A DNA stretch of 64,000 bases from Numida meleagris (lineage: Eukaryota; Chordata; Aves; Galliformes; Numididae), in assembly GCF_002078875.1 (NCBI RefSeq), contig NC_034438.1, positions 70,849,405 through 70,913,404 of the forward strand. The letters are read 5' to 3'. Below, in pieces: positions 22,447 through 33,487 of the stretch. Both the position numbers and the translations under genes were made by a program. Position 1 is the stretch's first letter; each line of letters starts with the position of its first letter. The notes beneath the pieces are model-generated. The model worked only from the letters and a program-made list of their open reading frames with translations. It was not told where the DNA came from and ran no database searches.

Positions 22447-25175
22447 TTTTTTTTTGCAAAACAGTCAAATTAGATTCATTAAAAATTATGGAGTAGGGAA
22501 GTTTTAATGAGTAACTATACCATGTATTATCTGTGCACAAAGCAGATGTAATGATGCATTATAAGTGCTGAGAGAATTTAATCAGAGTAGAAAAATATCA
22601 TGAAATGGTTGTTTAAACACTGCAGAGCTAATGTTACAGTAATTACTTCCCATTGAGCAAGACATAGTGTACATTATCTGGGCTGTGTTTGATTAGTGAT
22701 ACTGCATATGACATCTTGCCTTTTCTTAGTTTTACTAAGAATACCATTTAAAATAATTTTCAGTTCAAACCCTAGTTAGAGAAACAGGAGTATGACATCA
22801 AATCCAGGTTGCTTTTCTTTTGCTTTCTAACTCGATCTGAGTAAAATTCTTCCTTTGCTTAACTAAATCTGTGTGAGGAGGCTGAGCACTTACAGAAAAC
22901 ACAGTTCTGTGCTTCTACTTGTCCCCACAAACCTTAGAAAAGTAAATACATAAAATGTTCAATTTATTTCTAGTAGTTTGAAGCAGCAACCCATGCAAAT
23001 TTCAGCATTCTAAGATCTTCCTCTTGATGAACAACTAATTTTTTCATTGTTATAAACTCAATTTTAACAGTGATTCTAAACAACATATTGCCTATGAGCT
23101 CTAAGTTCATATTTTCAGGCTAAAATTTATCCATGGTTTTAGAGTCAGTAAGAGAATACTATAATAAAAGACAACAGAAGAAAGAAGAAATACTCTGACT
23201 GTGACTTGTATGTAGTCTTGAAAATACTAACAACTTTTTAATAGTTTGATTTAGGATTTTAAAGTCGGACCACTTCTAATAAACATATTCGCAGGCTACT
23301 TGACAAAACAGTCTTCATGATTTTTTGGGTAAGGTTCATCATTCAGATTCTTGCAGGTGACATTATGTAATTTACTGTTCCTAAACTGCAAGAAAGAATC
23401 TGAGATATGTCTCGCATATATATTCCTCAGGAGTACTTTCCATTTATTAAAATCCTTGGGTGTATTTTGTAAAACTTTGACTCCATTCTAAGAAATTATG
23501 AACACATCATTTCAGAAGTGAATGGCTCTAATCTTAGGCGTAGGAACCATTTGGTACAATTGCTACCATTGGCATAAACCTTAATGTAAAAAGCAATTCG
23601 GGGCTACTTTGAGAAAAGAACAGGTGAAACTCAAATAATTTTGGAGCAAGAAGAAAAAGTGGCAACTGCTCCAAGAAACATTGGCTCATGTTAGCGCAGC
23701 TTATGGAAAGGCTAATTGTAAGCCCATGGTTTCATCATCTCCATGATGAAGGCTTTGCCTTCAGATCAAGAGCACACAAATTTTCTTGTTTTGGTTAATA
23801 AGGAAGATTGGGTTATGGCTTCTCTAGGAGAATCCTGCAGAGTCACAAAAGAAGCCAAGGCATGGCTTCCTTACAGAAATAGTCACTGTTCTGAGAAGGG
23901 TGTTAAATCAGCATCCAGACTGCTAAACTGAGCTGACAGTGCATCTATCTGGCATTCACCTACATAGAAAATAAAATCTGTACGCACTTACCTAGCTAGT
24001 GTGTTTACTTTTCTGTGACTGGGCCTCATTTTCTGTTTTATGCTCATTTTTAAATCTTGACATTGCATATGATTCCTGTAATTTTTATGAAAGTAAATAG
24101 TGTGTCACTGTGATGCATTCTACTTTGTACAGAGACTGCACTTTGGAAGCATATCTGTAATTGCAGTCATGACATGAAGATACTTATAGTCTGATTTATC
24201 TTTGTCAGGGGGGTAGCAGTGCTCAGCACTGAAATCTAGGATATGTGCGACTAAATAGAGCAATTTGTCAAATATTTTATTGACACAAATTGAAATGAAA
24301 CTAGTTCTCATACTCTAGAGGTCACTTTGCAACAGGAAGAATTCATTACCTAAGTATACACAGAAGAAAACTATTTCACATTTGAACTTGATTTGTGGGA
24401 GATGGATGTACACACATAAAACTAAAAACTCATAGATCATGCTTGTAAAGTAAATTATAAGAACCTGCAGGCTCAAGTATTCCCCAGCTAATAGCCCATC
24501 GGTTCCTTGGAAAAGGGCAGCTGTGGTTGTATTGAGATCTATTAAGTATTTCAGGATTTTTTGCACAGGAAAACACACAAATTAGCTGCTTCAAGCTTAC
24601 ACGAGGCGAACATCTGGTCTTGTTCATCATGTACATGTTTGAACACAGACTAGAGTATTGGAGACATATATGCACCATTCCATCCTGATAAAAATGATTT
24701 TTAAATTTTAGTTATTTTATTTCAGCTACTGCCTGCAGTCAAAAAATATTAGAAAAATCTCCTCTCTTAAGTGTTTGCTTTCAACTCTGTAGCTTCAAAG
24801 GCCTGACAAATTTTTTCCTGAGTTAAATCTTGAGTCTTGACTCAATGGAAGAGGAAGTCTGCTATAGAGGAACAAGCTCCTCTCATCTACTCAAAGACAG
24901 TCTGGGTGTGAAGAAGTGAGAGAAGACAAAGGGAAAGAAGATGCAATCATGAAGTTATGAGGAGTGAAATTCAGGTTTGCAACTGCAGTGAAATGTGTTT
25001 GACATGTACCAGTGTTTTATTGCTGAGAAGCATGCCCACCAGTCACATGCTGAAGCCATCAAAGGGAATGTCATTGATCAGTAATGACAACAGCCTGGTC
25101 CAAGTGATGAAGATTCTCCAAAAGGGTGTAATCCTGATCTCTGTCGCAGAGCTCCAGCAGTACATAGGCTGGCCT
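22447..25175. other. Unique AT-rich sequence, no gene seen
   Basis: No repeat or coding feature recognised. The frames present (for example 24315-24578 minus) are hydrophobic, AT-driven and unassigned. Confidence 0.55.
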
Positions 25176-25251
25176 GCTGGGGGGCTGGAACTAGATGATC
25201 TTAAAGGTCCCTTCCAACTCAAGACATTCTATGATTCTATGATTCTATGAG
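25176..25251 (+). mobile_element. CR1 3' end, extreme 5' truncation
   Basis: The 'ggggctggaactagatgatcttaaaggtcccttccaactc' terminus followed by three ATTCTATG units. Sequence upstream of 25176 is not clearly CR1. Confidence 0.88.
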
Positions 25252-26205
25252 ACAAAGAAGAATATAAACAGATCAGGACAAGAATACGAGAAAAATAGAA
25301 TGAACACAAAAGTTTATCCTGAAAAGTAGAGTTTTTGCTGTGTTCTCTATTTGGAAAAATGTTTTGTTCAGACACCTAGCAATGAGATAAGTATGGATGT
25401 ATGTTTCCTGAGTGCTTTTAGAGTTGTTGACAAGTCCTAAAATACTGGGAGCACGTATCCTATCATACATTTATTTTCTAAGCAGCAGAGGCATTAGGCC
25501 TTTTTTTTTTTTTTTCATTTTCAGATTGTACTTTGAGAAATATTAGTCAAATGTATCCAGAGAACTGGGAATGCACTTTAGATTATGATTCATTGGTTTC
25601 AAGAAAATGAGCGAAACTGTCTGATTTAACATTTTGTTTATACAGCGGAATTTCTTGTGCAGCAAACAAACTACTCCTGGAGGTGTACTGTCTGTCCAGA
25701 TGTCTGTCCTGAACATCATATTCCCACTGGAAAACAAAAAGGCTGTTACCTTATCCTTCTTATGAGTATTCACAATAATTTGAGTGTCCTACTAAATAGA
25801 GGCTATCAGCTGGGAGTATTTATGTTTTGCATCCATATGGTGTATTACTTGGCATCTCATAGTTTTTCCCAAAATGAAACTCAAAAACTGAGGAAAATAA
25901 AAAAGAAGGCAAAGAAAAATTTTCAGTACTAATGTGCTTGATGATTTCTCGTTGAAGATACTTAGCAGTTAGATTTTATTGCGCTACAATTATGTGTTTT
26001 TCTTCAGGGCAAAATTTTAAGTTACACATATGTGATTACTCCAGATCACGGAAACATTCAGAAACTTTCTTCAGATTGGTGAAATTTCACCCACTGGACA
26101 ACAGAACATTAGAGAAGGTGTTAAATATTGAGGGTTACATTGTTTGCTCTGGAAAAGTATTTGAAGATTTAGGATTCCAGTGAGCATTTTATTGATAGGA
26201 AGGGT
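25252..26205. other. Unique sequence, no gene seen
   Basis: T-run at about 25500-25515. Unassigned short frames only. Confidence 0.55.
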
Positions 26206-28440
26206 TTTCTAGCTGAAGACTTCCTGGAGCAGTTCCAGTGTCTTGTTGGAAGGGATATTGCTAGGGAGGCATGTCTGATGCAGAATGGAAGTCAAACCAA
26301 TGTGTGCAATGAAGAATTGTTCAAGTAACTGAAAAAAAAAAAAATCTATTGATTTTGAATCACTTTTGACTAATAGTAATGAATGTAAAAATATGAATAG
26401 CAAAAATAATAATAAAAATACAGATAACAAACAAGAGACATTTGTAAATCCAGATGGTAATAAAAAATTTATGACATCTATATCTAAAATGTGATTGGAA
26501 CTATTTATCAGTACTGAAATATTACAAGCCAGTCAAGTTCATGGGCTAAATTCTACTTAAGACATTTGGTGTGCTTTAGAGATACAGTTAGGGGAATATG
26601 ACATTATGAAAAAGTAACACCCCTTGCTTCCAATAATCAGTAAATATAGAAATAAAATATAGAGACATAAGAACTATGTGGAATGTATAATCTAAATTCT
26701 GTAATAGTGGAGGCATTGTCTCTCCAAATACTGTTTTGAATACACAAAAATGGGAGCTTTTGATACTGTGGAATTTAAATTTGAAAGAGAGAAGTATAAC
26801 TGGGAGGAGTTATAGTATAAAGTCCATGAAATTTCTGAAAACTAATGCTGACAATTTTCTTGCCCTAGTGGTGCAGCATAAGTATATATGCCACATTTAG
26901 TACCCAAAGCTGATGGATTAAGGAAAAATTCTGGAGTGGACTGGAAGTTGGCTTATAAACTATTAATTATGATCTGTTCACTTTCAAGTTAAGGAAAAAG
27001 GAAGACAATTCCCATATATTTATTTTAAGTTATGAAAGCCTTATTTAGCAAACTAAGGATTACTATAATTAAAACTCTGGCAGAGAAACATGAGTAAGAA
27101 TTTGAATCTTGCAGTTTATGGAGAAGTGAAAAACTTGCATTTTTGCTGTGGAGAAAGAGGACAATATTTACTAAGACTTCCTGATCCAAGGGAGGAAAAA
27201 AGACATAAATTAAAACAATAAAAGCAATACTTGGAAGAAGGAGAAAGTGGAAAACATGAATTACTATAAATCCTAAAAACTAGGAATGCACAGAACATAC
27301 AAGAGAATGTAGAATTATTGTGCTAAGCAGGAAAAAAGAGGCAAAAGATTTAAAATTTCTCTTACGTAGGAGATACAGAATGGCAAAGCCCATTTATAGA
27401 TGAAGGTGGTAAAATGATAATGCAAGGAAGAGGGAAGTATGCATAACTGTATCTGTTCTGTACTTGAAAATAAATAGGATGATGTGCCACTATCACCTTC
27501 TCATCCCTTAAGGAGAGTAATAATTAACAATGTTTAAAGATAAACACTACACAGAAGGCTTGGACAATTTATACACACTCTAACACCACTGGATAAGATG
27601 TCTTCCTTGCTAATATTTAATAAACACGGAAGATTATAAATATTTAGAGAGCAATTTGAAGCAGATAAACATAGGTTGGGTAAGTTGTTAAACTGATTTC
27701 AGCATTAGGCATTGTAATAGAAAGGCCTGATACAGGATTTGATTAAGGAAAACAGTAATTTAGAGAGTTCTATGTTCTTCTATGGAAAACAAGTAATAAA
27801 ACTGGGCACTAAATATCAGTAAATCAAATTTGCTGAACATATGTAGAAGTGGAAAACTGACCTCTCAGGGAAAATTACCTTTGAGAGTGATAATTCCAAT
27901 GGGTTTTTTTGGATGTTTTAGACTGATGGAAGTGTTAAGCAGGGTTTTATTACCTAGAAATAAAGAAAGCCATATTTTTAAAAAAACTCTTGATTATAAA
28001 GCCTTTAAGAAGAGTAAATAGGGTAAGAACAGGATTTAGTGGCTTTACTTTGTGTTATTTTATTTTAATATAGATTACTATATTACAAAGGAAAAAAGAA
28101 CAATGAAAATGTACAGAATTGCTTAAGAAAAAAAAAAAAACCACAAAAACAAGCATGCTGAACAAAATTTAGATAAAAACCTGTATGTCACAACTGACAA
28201 AAACTCAGATGAAATTCTCAAAAATATCTGTAGACACTTATTTGGAGTGAATGAACAAGAGTAGTGAATGAAGGGAAGGGTACACTTAGTGAATTTGATT
28301 TTAAATGGCTCTTTGGCAACATTTCTGTAGTTTGTGTTTTGAGAAAAGTAGTGAAGAATAAGGAGGAGTGGACACTTGTTCACTGGGATGCTGTGAAGTT
28401 TGGGTAAAATGTGTTGTGAGAAGCTTTTACCTCAGTGCAG
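26206..28440 (+). other. A-rich, purine-biased block, possibly decayed retroelement
   Basis: The plus strand is visibly A-rich and purine-biased over ~2 kb, unlike the T-rich or balanced flanks. Plus-strand frames are riddled with stops. Within it, a 14-codon box at 27138-27179 has the spacing of a retroviral Gag zinc knuckle (see separate entry). A purely compositional explanation is possible. I see no LTR or primer-binding site to bound an element. Confidence 0.35.
27138..27179 (+). pseudogene. Possible degenerate Gag zinc-knuckle relic
   Basis: The plus-strand frame through this box decodes to HFCCGERGQYLLRL, followed by PDPREEKRHK. The CCHC knuckle pattern is C-x2-C-x4-H-x4-C. Here the spacing, the CG after the second cysteine and the GERG spacer fit, but three of the four ligand positions are changed (H, Q and L in place of C, H and C). 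The basic tail is typical of nucleocapsid. This is a short match and could be chance. No neighbouring protease or reverse transcriptase motif is secure. Confidence 0.3.
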
Positions 28441-28540
28441 CTAGATCATCAGTGAAGGGAATTCCATTAAAGACGCTGACAGTTTCCTCAAGAGGAAAGC
28501 AGAATATTTAACTTAGCTGAAATGGACCAAAAGGAGGAAC

Positions 28541-28735
28541 CAATGTCTAGAAACTGAAATCAGATAAATTCAGGTAGGAAGTAAGGGGAAATTTTCTCTT
28601 GTTTGAGGAATGGTGATGAGTCATTGGCGGAGGAAGTGGTGTTTTTCACAGTACTTTCTGTCCTGCTGACTTCAGCTTGGAACTGGAGAACCATTTAGAA
28701 AATATATTTTAGTCAGACACAGTCTGCATTATAAT
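28541..28735 (+). mobile_element. Ancient CR1/L3-like LINE 3' fragment
   Basis: Diverged but collinear with the 3' end of old amniote CR1 elements: an 'aaactgaaatcagataaattcag' segment, then a 'ggaagtaaggggaaatttt' segment, a 'ggtgatgagtcattgg' segment, and a 'tattttagtcagacacag' segment in the right order. It lacks the ATTCTATG tail of the younger avian CR1 copies, so it predates them. Identification is from memory of the family. Confidence 0.55.
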
Positions 28736-28740
28736 ACCCT

Positions 28741-30123
28741 TCACTGTTAGACTTCATGCAAGGTCAGCAAGTTTCAGTTTAATGTTCCAACATGTATAAG
28801 GGTTGAGCTGTATGTTGAAATGTTCCTTCTTGCCTTTGTCTGCATCAGTATATGAAACACAAGGAATAGCTTACACTATTAACTCTTGTCTGCTCCTGCA
28901 GAGATGACAGAGGACACTATATCAATAATAGGAAAATGAGAAGAACGGAGTGTAGTAGTTTCTTGGGGTCCTTATAGAATGTCCTCACCTAGCATTCAGA
29001 ATTTTTGCCAGTAGCATACAAGGCACAAGTCAGCCTGAGGAACCTGCTATAAAAGGCATGTATTTGCTTCTAAGCGTTACTGTCCTTCCTTCTATCTGAT
29101 TGTCATTTAACGTCTTGCTAAATGTATTTTGAATGATTTCTTCTTTCTACTCTGCTTGCAGCAAAACATTTTGAACACAAATTCTCTAGCAGTGAATGAC
29201 TCAGTCAACAACGTCTAAATAGTGTCAATGCTGTACAATGATTTCAGCAAAAGCAGAGCTCTTGAAATTACTTTCTCATTCGCTATTAAACAAAGTGTAG
29301 AGGAAATTGCTTCCCTGCTTTGTCTAAAATGGTCATGTGCTTAACAGGAATTTGATGCAGATCTGCTTTTATTGTATTTGATATCTTGAAAGCAGTTGTA
29401 ACTTTCCTGAATTATCTCATTTATTCCTCTGATGGTTACAGTTTACTCAGTGCCACAAAGTGTATACAGGAAAATGAAATGCTCATGCTGATATTCAGAG
29501 TCGGAGGGCTGGCATTAGAACCTAAGTGTTTTTAGAGCCATAAATACAGCTACTCATTTAATGCTTAATATATACTTCTTACTAGCTTAACTCTTCATGT
29601 TATCAATGAACATAATCTTTTTGCTATCTTATTTTTTTCCCAAATACATTTTCAAAGTTACTTCAAGGATGGAGGCAATTTTTTTTTTTTTTTTTGTGAG
29701 CTACAAGGAGGTGTTTGCTGACCAAATTTTAGTGTACCTACTTTATCAGCTATACTGTAGACATTCTGGTGTTGATATTTTTTCTCACCTGTTTAGCAAG
29801 TTAGGAGTAATTTGACTAATTTAGCAAGTTCATTGAGTGACACGGGTGCCAAGGGGTACTATAAAGCTTATTCTTGTTGTCTTGTATGTCAGCACTTATT
29901 GTGGTAGTTATTCTTCAGAGCCATCAAAATTTGCATTTATGTAATTAAAACGTGAGAAAACAAAACACAGCAATCAGATCTGCACAGCTGGAAAGCAGAT
30001 GACCTAGATAACGTGAGCAGGACTTCTCACAGGAAAATATATCTAGCTATTTCTTGCGATATTATTTCCAAGAATATTACTGATTCAACATTTACTATTT
30101 TATTAAATTTCTGTAGGTCTGAG
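28741..30123. other. Unique sequence, no gene seen
   Basis: T-run at about 29679-29695. No recognisable feature. Confidence 0.55.
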
Positions 30124-30200
30124 AATCATAGAATGGCTTGAGTTGGAAAGGACCCCAAAGATCATCAAGTTCCAGCCCCCCTGGCATGGGCAGGGCTACA
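30124..30200 (-). mobile_element. CR1 3' end, minus strand
   Basis: On the plus strand the copy starts with a reversed octamer (atcatagaatgg), then 'gagttggaaaggaccccaaagatcatcaagttccag', the reverse complement of the CR1 3' terminus. It is 5'-truncated to ~75 bp. Confidence 0.88.
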
Positions 30201-33200
30201 AACCTCCATATCTAGCTGCACTGTGGAGCAAAGTGGTACCCTGATGGAAGCAAGAGACTGCCGTAGCAGAGGGGTGAGAGGAGTAATGGAGAACATTAGC
30301 TATTGCTGCAGTAACAAATGTATGCCTTTTGAAGTGGCAGAACTGGTGTTCTCAACAGCTGTGTGCTTTTGATGTTTTAGTAAATACCTGGGTTAGAATT
30401 GAGCTGTCAGGGTGTGCACGAGTCAGCACTGGCATTTGACATTAAGAACACAGGTTTTTAGGTGAACACCTCAGGCCAAATCAGAAGCTGAAAACCTGGA
30501 AAATTATGGGCTGCGGACTGGACTTTAATTAATGAGAGTCTCTGGTTACAGGGCCTGTTTCATACAGCAAAGTATGTCCTTTGCTGCAGAGGTTGGGTAG
30601 GCCATGCAGAGAGTGAGGTAAGCTTAAAGACTGAGAAGGAGACCCTCACTGGAATCACTGCAGCAGAAAGTTGGCTATTTCAGCCTTTGCCATTGAGACC
30701 TAGATTAGATTTTTTGCAGATGATTGGCAGCTGTTCTGTGTGCTTGTCAGAGACCCTGGGCTGTGCTTTCAAAATGAAACTTTATGGAACACCGCTTTCT
30801 GAAATAAGGTTTTAGTTGTTTTGTGTTGAGCATGAATGTCAAAGTGAATATCCTGACCTTGTTATTTCAGTAAATGGAGAAGAGCAGCAGCAGTCACCTC
30901 ACCGCATTGAGCCGTATTAAAGATGTGCTGGTTGCTATTGGCAAAGTGTTTGGCAACTTAAAAAAATCTGCACAATAAATGCAAATATGTTGATCTGAAT
31001 TTAGATGCATATCTATAAATGTTATGTAGTGAGTCTTTGTCTGAATCTGAGTATTCAGAAGGCCCACACAGTATCCTCTAGAAGTAATCTCTTTCAGAAT
31101 ACTTTTCTATGAACAAATAGATCAAGACATTTCTGTAAAAACTTTTGCTTTAATAGAGTATAAAATCAGCTATTCCCAAGGACTGCCAGCTCTTCTCATT
31201 ACCTTGTTTAAATCAATTCTTTTATAACTAGGACCTTTTTTTTTTTTTTTTTGAAGGTGGTTATAATGTGAACTAGTTCAGCTAAGAATATGCAATGCAG
31301 CTTAATTAATGTGCAAAGCTCACAGAGATAATCACTGTTTCTGACTGATACATCATTTAGATTAGGGGCTGAAAAATATTACTTCCTGAAGATTCTCAGG
31401 ACAAAAATAAATCCACAAGACTTATGTCTTTTGTTTTTCACTTGTATTTCCTTTCATTTTTACTGATCAAACGCAAACTGTAGGAACCCCAAGTGTGTGC
31501 ATGCAAATGAAAAAAAATGAAGTACCTTTTTAATAAGCCTCTGAAGCCTCAAGAGGGATTGTATTACTTTCAGACAGCAAAAATTACTTAAAAAAAAAAA
31601 AAAAAAAGATAAACCCATATTTGATAGCTGCTGAAAGAGAGAATAATCTGGATATAGACGTTATGGCACAACACGCCACGCAGTTTCAATCTGCTACACA
31701 TTAGTCACATCTGGCATGGGTAGCACATGTGTAGCACATGAGTAGCAATGTAGCACCTTAGTCACAAGGAGCCCATTGAGAAAGCTTTTCTTCTCTCTGT
31801 GTATTTTTTAGGAGACCTCTGGATTTAATGGGAAATATGCACATTTTTGTGTGAGGGAGAGTGAACAAACTGTCTTTAGTATAATCTGAGCAGTTGCTGC
31901 CTGATAATTCTCACTTGGATCCTAAAATGGAGATCTCCCATCTGTGCTTGATAAGACTCTTCACCTCATCTAATGCTGATGGCTCCCCAAAGACTGCTCC
32001 AGACCTAATCAGTGCTGAAACATGAGAAGGGTGGAGCTGACTGTAGCAAGTGCCTACTTCACAGAGATCCCATTCAGGCATTGGGTATCAGCATTTGTCT
32101 GCAGACAGCAGTTGGAGTCAAGTCAGAGAATGACAGTGGCAGATTCGGTGTCTTGCTGCAGTTGTAAAGGTAGCCCAGTGTGCAACACAGACTTGTATGA
32201 AGACCATGCCAAGGCAAGGAGCTGCCAGTGCTGCCCTGCTACAAATAGCACCTGTGCAGCCTAATGTTGTGCTGCTCCACAGCCAGCCCCTTCCGTGGTA
32301 CCTGTTTATAATGCTCACCTCCACAGACAACCTTTATTTCTCCCTGGGCAAGGTGGTGGTGCAATTAGAAGTCAAGAGCAGTTTCCCTGACCACATGATG
32401 CCCAGTAGGTAAAAGCCATTTCATTCTAGTAGTGTGATTAAAAGCACACTGCTATTCTCTGGTCAGCCTCCAGAGGCTGGTATATGAAACACTTCAGGTT
32501 AAAGGCTTCTCCAGCCTTGTCTGTCTGCTACTCTAGAGCTTGTAAGTGATGCAGGACTGAGAAGTTTTTCATATTCCTCAAATGCAAAGACCTGGAAATT
32601 TCTATGTGGCTCCTTTTCTGATATCAAGTCAAACTCCTGTGCAAACAACAGGTGCTTTTTTCCTCTCTTGCCAAAACTCATTTTGTCTCAATATTCTAGA
32701 GAAATGTTCAGATAATATTTTGTGGCTGAATAAGATGTTCGTACTTCTCCACGTATCCTAAGAGGTAACGAAAAAGGCATGGCAATGGGAATTTCTTCCT
32801 TTCTCTTTCCACACTGCTGTGGGAACAAATGCTTATCACAAAAAAGCCCAGAAAAGTTGCCTTATGCCAGCTGAAGTTGTTGTTGACACACCTTGTCCAA
32901 GAGACTATCCCAGGCCAAAGAGTGCCTATGAATTTCAAATTGGCCTTTGCGTATGGATTTACTGTGCACCAAGTCTACCAAGACTTCAAATCCAGAAGAA
33001 AGCCTCTAGCAGTGAGCAGACTGATAGACCACCAAACCTCTTTACAAATAAAATACTGCCTCAAGAAAGCCATAAGAAGAAATATCCTAAGCTAAATGCT
33101 ATATATGTATTTCGTAGTTTGCAGTCTCAAGTGGCATTAATGGAAGTATAAGTGGGAAATTAGATTTGGAAATGCCAAAGTGATTGTTGCCTGGGGGACA

Positions 33201-33487
33201 AGAATTCAGCTTTCTTCAGTTTATAAGAGCACACTTACAAGTCACCCTTAGAACACTAGATATGGTTGCACACTTGTATATATTTTCTTTCAGCATGTAT
33301 GAAGCAAGTAATCTTTTTTTTATATTTACTCTGCTCAGAAAAATAACTTTGATTAATTTGGAATTGACACTGAACCTTTGAGATGGTGTAGGAAATGTCT
33401 TCGTTTCAGCATGGATGAAATTGTTTTCTTCAGAGTGCCTGGTATGATTCAATGTTTCGGTTCTAGAAGAAAAACAATGTTGATAAC
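30201..33487. other. Unique sequence, no gene seen
   Basis: Contains an A-run (about 31589-31607), a T-run (about 31238-31252) and a small decaying 11-bp tandem repeat built on gtagcacatg (31720-31757). A 110-codon plus-strand frame at 32819-33151 is unassigned. Confidence 0.5.

Noticed and set aside
27885..27920. dUTPase-like motif (VIIPMGFFGCF)
   Set aside because: Too short, and the other dUTPase motifs are not visible; mentioned only as weak context.
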